From: Dehalococcoidia bacterium
GTDB lineage: Bacteria > Chloroflexota > Dehalococcoidia > SM23-28-2
NCBI GenBank assembly: GCA_022866185.1
Contig: JALHUG010000284.1
Coordinates: 1 to 15,341, forward strand
Direction of reading: 5' to 3'
DNA: 15,341 bases
In this document: piece by piece, positions 1-5,352 of the stretch
How positions within the stretch are numbered: position 1 is the stretch's first letter
How the letters are laid out: each line of letters starts with the position of its first letter
Notes under the pieces: model-generated
The model's input: only the letters and a program-made list of their open reading frames with translations
Told to the model about the DNA's origin: nothing
Databases searched by the model: none
Made by a program: the position numbers and the translations under genes

Positions 1-755
1 CGCAGCTTCCGGACGTAGGGCGCATACAGCGAGGGCCTCACCGCCGGGAAGTCCGTCCCGAACAGTACGCGGCGAACGCCCATACCGAGGAATGCGAAGA
101 TGACCTGCTGGCGCAGCATGTCCGGCAGGGCCGGCACACCCAGAGCCGACACGTCCACGTAGACATTGGGCCGCCGCGCCAGGACGCTGGCGAGCTCCAG
201 GAACCAGGGGAAGCCGCAATGAGCGGCGATGATCGTCAGGTCGGGATAGAGCATGGCCACCTCGTCCAAGGGCACCGGGCTGCCGTATTTCAGGGGGCAG
301 CTGGGGCTGGTGAAGCCAGTGTGAATGAGGATGGGCACGTCCAGCTCGATGCACTTCTTGTAGATGGGGAAGCAGCGTTCGTCCAGGAGGTCCATATAGC
401 CGAACTCGCCGCAGCCCTTGAAGCCCAGCTCCTTGACGCAGCGCTCCAGCTCTTCCACGGCCTTCTTGCCCTCGACGGGGTTGACGCCAGCAAAGGCGGC
501 CAGGCGGCCGGGATGCTCTCGGACGATGGCGGCGATGTCATCGTTGCTGTTGATGAAGCCGGAGTTGGGCGGATGACCCTGGATGACCGTCATCTGGATG
601 TCGCCCTTATCCATCTCCGAGAGGAGGAGATCGACCGGGTAGTCGTCGCCCAGGGACAGGCCGCTCATCGACTCGAAGAAGGCCAGAGCGACCGGATTCG
701 CCGGGTCGATGTGCTTGCCGCTGGTCAGATGGGCGTGAACGTCAATGGTGATCAT
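1..755 (-). CDS. Amidohydrolase-2 family TIM-barrel metal hydrolase/decarboxylase (3' end cut by window)
   Basis: 251 residues are visible and the C-terminus lies beyond base 1. Family members are usually about 280-330 aa. The protein opens with the metal-binding HxH motif (H7 and H9 in DVHAHL). It then shows a barrel His in LIHTG (H145), another in AAHCGFPW (H179) and the catalytic/metal Asp in LFGTDFP (D235). This is the ligand set of the amidohydrolase_2 group, which includes ACMSD, gamma-resorcylate decarboxylase and related lactonases. No signal peptide is seen, so it is probably cytoplasmic. Two ATGs sit side by side (758 and 755). The AGGAGG at 762-767 lies 6 nt before the second and 3 nt before the first, so 755 is preferred. 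It starts 14 bp after the trpG stop on the same strand, so co-transcription is likely. The substrate cannot be read from sequence; an aromatic carboxylate is only a guess from family and context. Confidence 0.88.
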   Translation of the reverse strand, partial: MITIDVHAHLTSGKHIDPANPVALAFFESMSGLSLGDDYPVDLLLSEMDKGDIQMTVIQGHPPNSGFINSNDDIAAIVREHPGRLAAFAGVNPVEGKKAVEELERCVKELGFKGCGEFGYMDLLDERCFPIYKKCIELDVPILIHTGFTSPSCPLKYGSPVPLDEVAMLYPDLTIIAAHCGFPWFLELASVLARRPNVYVDVSALGVPALPDMLRQQVIFAFLGMGVRRVLFGTDFPAVRPSLYAPYVRKL

Positions 756-769
756 CATGCGCCTCCTCG

Positions 770-1336
770 CTAGGTCATCCCCAAGAAGTTCCGCAGCACG
801 TCCTTGCCCACCGCCGTCATGATCGACTCCGGGTGGAACTGCACCCCCTCCACCGCCAGCTCCTTGTGCCGCACGCCCATTATAACGCCCTGATCCGTCC
901 AGGCCGTGACCTCCAGGCAGTCGGGCAGGCCCTCCCGCTGGATGGCCAGCGAGTGGTAGCGGATGCCCTCGAACGGGTTGGGCAGGCCCGCGAGCACGCC
1001 CCGGCCGTCGTGGTGGATGAGGGACATCTTGCCGTGCATGATCTCGCCCGCGCCGGCCACCGTCCCCCCGAAGGCCTCGCCCATGCACTGGTGGCCCAGG
1101 CAGACGCCCAGGATGGGCAGCTTGCCAGCGAAATGCCGCACGACCTCCACGCTGATGCCTGCCTCCTTGGGCGTGCACGGCCCCGGCGATATGACGATGC
1201 GCTCCGGCCGCATGGCCTCGATGTCGGCGATGGTGGCCTTGTCGTTGCGCACCACCCGCACCTCGGCCCCCAGCTCGCACAGGTACTGGTAGAGGTTGTA
1301 GGTAAAGCTGTCGTAGTTATCGATGAGCAAGAGCAT
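770..1336 (-). CDS. trpG: Anthranilate synthase component II, glutamine amidotransferase subunit
   Basis: This 188-aa class I glutamine amidotransferase hydrolyses glutamine and passes ammonia to TrpE for anthranilate synthesis. It shows the N-terminal LLLIDNYDSFTYNL signature, the nucleophile elbow GVCLGHQ (Cys79) and the catalytic His168/Glu170 in GVQFHPES. Length is normal for a stand-alone TrpG. The ATG at 1336 was chosen because the family signature begins there; a longer frame upstream runs into the trpE 3' end and has no homology. The start lies 2 bp after the trpE stop, so the two subunits should be translationally coupled. In organisms lacking a separate PabA such a protein can also serve p-aminobenzoate synthase; the trpE neighbour favours the tryptophan role. 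Confidence 0.96.
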   Translation of the reverse strand: MLLLIDNYDSFTYNLYQYLCELGAEVRVVRNDKATIADIEAMRPERIVISPGPCTPKEAGISVEVVRHFAGKLPILGVCLGHQCMGEAFGGTVAGAGEIMHGKMSLIHHDGRGVLAGLPNPFEGIRYHSLAIQREGLPDCLEVTAWTDQGVIMGVRHKELAVEGVQFHPESIMTAVGKDVLRNFLGMT

Positions 1337-1338
1337 GG

Positions 1339-2823
1339 TTAGTACCCCAGGCTGCCGCGCGGCGCCCCCGCCTCGGCCGTCTCCGCCTGGCTGATGGCCG
1401 CCAGCACCGCCTTGGCCTTGTTCACGCACTCCTGATGCTCCCGCTCGGGCACGCTATCATAGACGATGCCGCCGCCAGCCTGAACGTGGGCCACCCCGTC
1501 CTTCACCACCAGCGTGCGGATGGTGATGGCGGTGTCCAGGTTGCCCGAGAAGCTGAAGTAGCCCACAGCGCCGGCGTAGGGCCCACGCCGGTCGGCCTCC
1601 AGCTCGGCGATGATCTCCATAGCGCGGATCTTGGGCGCCCCCGAGACGGTTCCGGCGGGGAAGCAGGCGCGCAGGGCATCGTAGTGGCTCATCTCCTGCC
1701 GCAGGCGGCCGCTCACGTGGGAGATCAGGTGCATGACGTGGGAGTAGCGCTCCACCTCCATGAGCTGGCTGACCTGCACCGTCCCCGGCTGGCTCACGCG
1801 GCCGATGTCGTTGCGCCCCAGGTCGAGCAGCATGATGTGCTCCGCCGTCTCCTTCTCGTCGCTCCGCAGGTCCTCCTCCAGCGCCCTGTCCTCTTCCGGA
1901 TCGCGACCACGCGCCCGCGTGCCGGCGATGGGGTGGGTAGAAACGACGCCGTCCTCCACCCGCACCAGCATCTCGGGCGAGGCGCCGACGATGTGGCAGT
2001 CGGCCGTCTGGAGGTAGTACATGTAGGGCGAGGGGTTTATCGCCCGCAGAGCGCGATAGATGCTGAGCGGATGGGCACTGGTGGGGCGAGAGAAGCGCTG
2101 GGAGAGCACCACCTGGATGATGTCGCCGGCGATGATGTACTGGCGGCAGCGCTCCACCTTGCGCAGGTACTCCTCCAGGCTCATGTTCGAGCGCACGGCC
2201 TGGTCGCCAGGGCCAGGCGAAGCCTCCACCGGGTAGGCCACGGTCGGCAGGGGCTGGGCCAGCCGCCCCACCAGCTCGTCGATGCGCCACACCGCCTGGC
2301 GGTAGGCGGCGTCGATGTCGCCGTCCAGGCGGGCATGAGCGACCACCTTGATGGTGTGCTTCAGGTGGTCGAACACCAGCATGGTGTCGACGAACATGAA
2401 GATGGCCTCCGGCAGGTTCAGCACCTCGTTCTCCCCGATGGGCACCCGCGGCTCGAAGTGGCGTATCGCCTCGTAGGACAGATAGCCGACGGCGCCGCCG
2501 GTGAAGCGAGGCAGGCCCTCCACCGGCGCCAGGCGGAAGCGGCCTAGCTCCTCCTCGATGGCCCGCAGGGGGTCGGAGCCCTGGTGGAGGTCAGCATACG
2601 GCCCCAGCCGAAGCACCCGATAGGGCTCCGTGCCGATGAAGCTGTAGCGGGCCAGGCGCTCGCCTCCCTCCACGCTCTCCAGAAGGAAGGAGTGGTCGCC
2701 CTGGGCCACCTTCAGGTAGGCCGACACCGGCGTCTCCAGGTCGCCCGTCACCTCGCGGTAGATGGGCGCAAGGTTCGCCTGGCCAGCCAGCTTCTTGACC
2801 TCGTCTAGACTTGGATAGTACAT
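1339..2823 (-). CDS. trpE: Anthranilate synthase component I
   Basis: 494 aa. It converts chorismate plus ammonia to anthranilate, the first committed step of tryptophan synthesis, with TrpG as partner. The N-terminal domain carries the LLES motif (47-50) and NPSPYMYY lies at 263-270. Both line the tryptophan feedback site, so allosteric inhibition is probably intact. The chorismate-binding domain shows HPIAGT (297-302), LDLGRNDIGRVS (333-344), FPAGTVSGAPK (388-398) and GGGIVYDSVPE near 450. The ATG at 2823 is chosen because TrpE proteins commonly begin MYYPSLxE. A GTG 24 bp upstream at 2847 is an in-frame alternative, and neither start has a well-spaced Shine-Dalgarno (AGAAGG directly abuts the ATG). 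The gene lies 216 bp downstream of trpB2 on the same strand with a palindromic element between. No own T-box is visible, so it may depend on read-through from trpB2. Confidence 0.96.
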   Translation of the reverse strand: MYYPSLDEVKKLAGQANLAPIYREVTGDLETPVSAYLKVAQGDHSFLLESVEGGERLARYSFIGTEPYRVLRLGPYADLHQGSDPLRAIEEELGRFRLAPVEGLPRFTGGAVGYLSYEAIRHFEPRVPIGENEVLNLPEAIFMFVDTMLVFDHLKHTIKVVAHARLDGDIDAAYRQAVWRIDELVGRLAQPLPTVAYPVEASPGPGDQAVRSNMSLEEYLRKVERCRQYIIAGDIIQVVLSQRFSRPTSAHPLSIYRALRAINPSPYMYYLQTADCHIVGASPEMLVRVEDGVVSTHPIAGTRARGRDPEEDRALEEDLRSDEKETAEHIMLLDLGRNDIGRVSQPGTVQVSQLMEVERYSHVMHLISHVSGRLRQEMSHYDALRACFPAGTVSGAPKIRAMEIIAELEADRRGPYAGAVGYFSFSGNLDTAITIRTLVVKDGVAHVQAGGGIVYDSVPEREHQECVNKAKAVLAAISQAETAEAGAPRGSLGY

Positions 2824-2864
2824 CCTTCTCTGCGATTCTTTGACCACCCCACCGTAATGTCACA

Positions 2865-2938
2865 AGGCAGGGCTGAAGCCCTGCAGCTACGACCCTGACT
2901 GCTCTCTACTTCGTAGCTGCAGACCTTTAGGTCTGCCT
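2865..2938. repeat. Palindromic intergenic element with nested hairpins (REP/MITE-like)
   Basis: The 74-bp element lies between trpE and trpB2. It has a 7-bp stem with TGAA loop (GCAGGGC/GCCCTGC, 2867-2884) and a second 7-bp stem with TTTA loop (GCAGACC/GGTCTGC, 2919-2936). Between them is a perfect 12-bp inverted repeat, CTGCAGCTACGA (2881-2892) and TCGTAGCTGCAG (2911-2922), around an 18-bp centre. The outer repeat shares its CTGC/GCAG ends with the hairpins, so alternative folds compete. The outermost bases (AGGCAG/CTGCCT) are also inverted. No run of T follows either hairpin, so it does not look like an intrinsic terminator. The architecture resembles small dispersed palindromic repeats; only one copy is in this window, so repetitiveness is inferred. 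Confidence 0.6.
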
Positions 2939-3039
2939 GCAAAGGGCAATCTGTACTGTCGCACTATTCTGTCGATGACCATGATTCCGCTGAATGCCCG
3001 CGAAAACCCTCCTCACCAACCTCGGACCAGTTGCCATCC

Positions 3040-4392
3040 TTACACCTTGGGCACGTGGGTCATGGCCTCGCGCACCTTCTCGGCTGGGTAGGCGTAGTCC
3101 TCCAGCTTGCCCGCCAGGAACGCCTCGTAGGCCGCCAGGTCGAGCAGGCCGTGGCCGCTGTGGTTGAACAGGATCACCCGCTTCTCGCCGGCCTCGCGCG
3201 CGGCCAGGGCTTCGTCGATGGCACAGCGGATGGCGTGGGAGGTCTCCGGCGCCGAAATGATGCCCTCGGTCTGGGCGAACTGAATGGCGGCGGCGAAAGC
3301 CTTGGTCTGATGATAGGCCTTGGCCTCCATCACCCCCTCGTGGCAGAGCTGGCTAATGATCGGCGCCATGCCGTGATAGCGCAGGCCGCCGGCGTGGATC
3401 CCGGGCGGGATGAAGGTGTGGCCCAGGGTGTGCATCTTCAGCAGGGGCGTCTGCTCGGCGATGTCGCCGAAGTCGTAGGCGTACTCGCCGCGGGTGATGC
3501 TCGGACACGACTCGGGCTCCACGGCGATGAACCGAGTCTTGCTGCGGCCGGCCAGCTTGTCCTTCATGAAAGGCAGGGCCAGGCCGGCGTAGTTGGAGCC
3601 GCCGCCGACGCAGCCGATGATCACGTCGGGGTACTCGCCCGCCATCTCCATCTGCTGCATCGCTTCCTGGCCCACCACCGTCTGGTGGAGGAGGACGTGG
3701 TTGAGGACGCTTCCCAGCGAGTACTTGGTGTCCTCGCGGCCGACGGCATCCTCCACCGCCTCGCTGATGGCGACGCCCAGAGCCCCCGGCGAGTCCGGGT
3801 CCTGCGCCAGCACGTTCCGGCCGGCCTGCGTGTCGCGGCTAGGGCTGGGCACCACCTTGGCGCCCCAGGTCTCCATGAGAATGCGGCGGTAGGGCTTCTG
3901 CTGGAAGCTCACCTTCACCATGTACACCTTCAGCTCCAGCCCAAAGAAGGCACAGCCCATGGCCAGGGCGCTACCCCACTGACCGGCCCCCGTCTCGGTG
4001 GTGAGGCAGCGCACGCCCTCCTGCTTGTTATAGTAGGCCTGGGCCACCGCCGTGTTGGGCTTGTGAGAGCCAGCAGGGCTCACACCCTCCCACTTGTAGT
4101 AGATGTGGGCGGGGGTATCGAGGGCCCGCTCCAGCCGATGGGCCCGCTGCAGGGGACTGGGCCGCCACAGCCGGTAGATGTCCAGAACCTCCTCCGGGAT
4201 GTCGATGTAGCGCTCCGTGCTCACCTCCTGCTGGATGAGGGCCATGGGGAAGATGGGAGCCAGCGCCTCCGGCCCGACGGGCTCGTGCGTAGCCGGATGT
4301 ATGGGCGGCGGCGGCGGCCAGGGCAGGTCGGGCAGGATGTTATACCACTGGCGGGGGATATCACTCTCGTTCAGGAGAAACTTGGTCTGCAT
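3040..4392 (-). CDS. trpB2: TrpB2-type tryptophan synthase beta chain (TrpB-like, PLP-dependent)
   Basis: 450 aa, longer than canonical TrpB (about 400), as expected for TrpB2. It condenses indole (or indole channelled from TrpA) with serine to tryptophan using PLP. The PLP lysine is K111 in GSHKPNTA, a catalytic Glu is E133 in TTETGAGQWG, the phosphate-binding loop is CVGGGSN (261-267) and a SGHG motif lies at 412-415. The TrpB2-typical N-terminal extension, with a proline run near 25-30, is present. The ATG at 4392 follows AGGAGG at 4397-4402 by 4 nt. No trpA is in view, so it may act in indole salvage or with a distant TrpA. It lies directly behind a Trp-type T-box terminator. This start excludes 12 upstream in-frame codons that would run back towards the terminator. 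Confidence 0.95.
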   Translation of the reverse strand: MQTKFLLNESDIPRQWYNILPDLPWPPPPPIHPATHEPVGPEALAPIFPMALIQQEVSTERYIDIPEEVLDIYRLWRPSPLQRAHRLERALDTPAHIYYKWEGVSPAGSHKPNTAVAQAYYNKQEGVRCLTTETGAGQWGSALAMGCAFFGLELKVYMVKVSFQQKPYRRILMETWGAKVVPSPSRDTQAGRNVLAQDPDSPGALGVAISEAVEDAVGREDTKYSLGSVLNHVLLHQTVVGQEAMQQMEMAGEYPDVIIGCVGGGSNYAGLALPFMKDKLAGRSKTRFIAVEPESCPSITRGEYAYDFGDIAEQTPLLKMHTLGHTFIPPGIHAGGLRYHGMAPIISQLCHEGVMEAKAYHQTKAFAAAIQFAQTEGIISAPETSHAIRCAIDEALAAREAGEKRVILFNHSGHGLLDLAAYEAFLAGKLEDYAYPAEKVREAMTHVPKV

Positions 4393-4426
4393 GGTGCCTC
4401 CTTTGCCATAAGTTCTGGCGAACAAC

Positions 4427-4454
4427 AAAAAACCCTCGCCCTAAGGGGCGAGGG
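4427..4454 (-). terminator. Intrinsic terminator of the T-box leader
   Basis: On the minus strand a perfect 9-bp stem, CCCTCGCCC and GGGCGAGGG, closes a CTTA loop and is followed at once by six T. It ends 34 bp before the trpB2 ATG. Its 5' arm overlaps the bases that would pair with the T-box sequence, so terminator and antiterminator exclude each other. Confidence 0.95.
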
Positions 4455-4845
4455 GCCTTCCTCTCGCGGTGCCACCCTTCTTCCCCCGACCAGTCGGGGA
4501 ATCTCAGTTCAGGTACGGCCGAGTCTTCATACACCGCACCCTGAAGGGCGCGGCTTAGAGATCGAGCGATACCCTGGGCTCTGATAACGCTGCCCCTGCG
4601 GTCAAGCCTACTGGAGCTTCGCCAAACTATCAAACCACCAAACCTTCAAATCGGGTGGTTTGCTGGTTTGTCGGTTTGTCTCGTTCTATGGTTCTGCGAA
4701 GCTGGTTCAGTTGACGGCTCCCAGGCCCATTCAGCTCCGACGAATCGGAGTCCGCAATGGCGGACCGCTGCGCTGACGCCGGGCTCCCACCTTGCCCCGG
4801 CTCTCTCAGCCCCGCTTTGCGGCCTACTAGCCCTGTTCGCAGCCG
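4433..4845 (-). promoter_or_regulatory. T-box leader, tryptophan specifier (UGG), upstream of trpB2
   Basis: This tRNA-sensing leader is read right to left. Stem I closes with CGGCT (4845-4841)/AGCCG (4719-4715) and CAGG (4835-4832)/CCTG (4725-4722). The specifier loop has AGTA (4828-4825) opposite GAA (4732-4730), followed by UGG (4729-4727), the Trp codon. Above it GCTGA/TCAGC carries an AGAGAG-type bulge, and GCCGGG/CCCGGC carries the GGTGGGAG distal loop. A long imperfect hairpin follows at 4680-4621. The T-box proper, AAGGGTGGCACCGCGAG, is at 4479-4463. Antiterminator pairing is AAGGG with CCCTT and GCGAG with CTCGC, leaving TGGCACC bulged to bind the tRNA NCCA end. Uncharged tRNA-Trp should favour read-through into trpB2. 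The leader is about 430 nt from the predicted start. Confidence 0.94.
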
Positions 4846-4867
4846 CTGCCTATTTGATTGTAGCGAC

Positions 4868-4896
4868 AATCTAGCACCTTCGCCAGCCGCTGTCAA
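4868..4896 (-). promoter_or_regulatory. Sigma-70-type promoter for the T-box/trpB2 transcript
   Basis: On the minus strand a consensus TTGACA (4896-4891) is separated by exactly 17 bp from TAGATT (4873-4868). The expected start is near 4861, about 16 nt before Stem I of the T-box, which fits. It is divergent from the padR promoter, whose -35 starts at 4956. Confidence 0.85.
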
Positions 4897-4955
4897 CTAA
4901 TAGGAGCGCACAAAGAATTTTGGAAATTTCTCCGCCGCTCTAGCATGCGCCCTGA

Positions 4956-4984
4956 TTGACTTTCGGAAGCCATCTTCCTATAAT
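4956..4984 (+). promoter_or_regulatory. Sigma-70-type promoter for the padR-SEDS pair, predicted leaderless
   Basis: TTGACT (4956-4961), a 17-bp spacer, then a perfect TATAAT (4979-4984). The ATG of the padR gene begins at 4993, only 8 nt after the -10 box, so transcription should start at or within 1-2 nt of the ATG. No Shine-Dalgarno can fit, which supports leaderless translation. Confidence 0.82.
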
Positions 4985-4992
4985 AAGCGGCG

Positions 4993-5352
4993 ATGAGAAG
5001 AAAACCCGGCAAGCTACTGCCCATCGAGGTCTCGATCCTCGCCGCTGGTATCCACGTTCGCACTCGCGGGATAGCAGAGTTCTACGGCTTCCTGATTGCC
5101 AAGGAGATGAAGGAGCGCGACGGGGCCCGCCTGCTGACAGCCTACGGAACCCTGTACAAAGCCCTCGATCGACTAGAGAGGGTGGGCCTTCTGAAGAGCA
5201 GGTGGGAAGATCCTCTCATCGCCGCCAGCGAAAATCGCCCGCGACGTCGCCTATACGAGATTACGCCGCAGGGTGAGGGGGCGCTGGCCGCAGCTTCACC
5301 GGCCACGGCGTATCGGGGAGCGAAGTTGATAACGAGGCCAGCGACACCATGA
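4993..5352 (+). CDS. PadR-family winged-helix transcriptional regulator
   Basis: 119 aa, the usual size of short PadR proteins. The N-terminus (LLPIEVSILAAG) leads into a winged helix. The recognition part LLTAYGTLYKALDRLERVGLL (about 47-67) matches the PadR pattern of a GTLY-type turn followed by an LERxGL helix. The wing RPRRRLYEITPQG lies near 82-94. The 25 residues after it are Ala/Thr-rich, and little of the usual C-terminal dimerisation helix is visible. It is probably a cytoplasmic repressor. The ATG sits 8 nt after a perfect -10 box, so the mRNA is likely leaderless. Its TGA overlaps the next gene's ATG (ATGA, 5349-5352), a common arrangement for PadR regulators and the membrane protein they control. 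Autoregulation of its own promoter, and an effect on the divergent trp promoter, are possible but unproven. Confidence 0.85.
   Translation: MRRKPGKLLPIEVSILAAGIHVRTRGIAEFYGFLIAKEMKERDGARLLTAYGTLYKALDRLERVGLLKSRWEDPLIAASENRPRRRLYEITPQGEGALAAASPATAYRGAKLITRPATP

Noticed and set aside
1435..2547. 370-codon open frame on the plus strand opposite trpE
   Set aside because: The composition is His/Val/Ala/Asp-rich low-complexity, as expected from the antisense of a high-GC gene. No family motif is seen, and trpE is unambiguous.
2848..3039. Separate promoter or attenuator for trpE
   Set aside because: TCGACA near 2970 with a 17-bp spacer leads only to AGATTG, a poor -10. No T-box, leader peptide with Trp codons or T-tailed hairpin is visible, so none is annotated.
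3031..4584. 517-codon open frame on the plus strand opposite trpB2 and the T-box
   Set aside because: It crosses both a well-supported gene and a structured RNA leader. It has no recognisable domain and is best explained as high-GC antisense openness.
4621..4680. GTTTG/CAAAC repeats resembling a short repeat array (CRISPR-like)
   Set aside because: The units are 8 nt, contiguous and arranged as two hairpin arms within the T-box leader. There are no spacers of CRISPR size.
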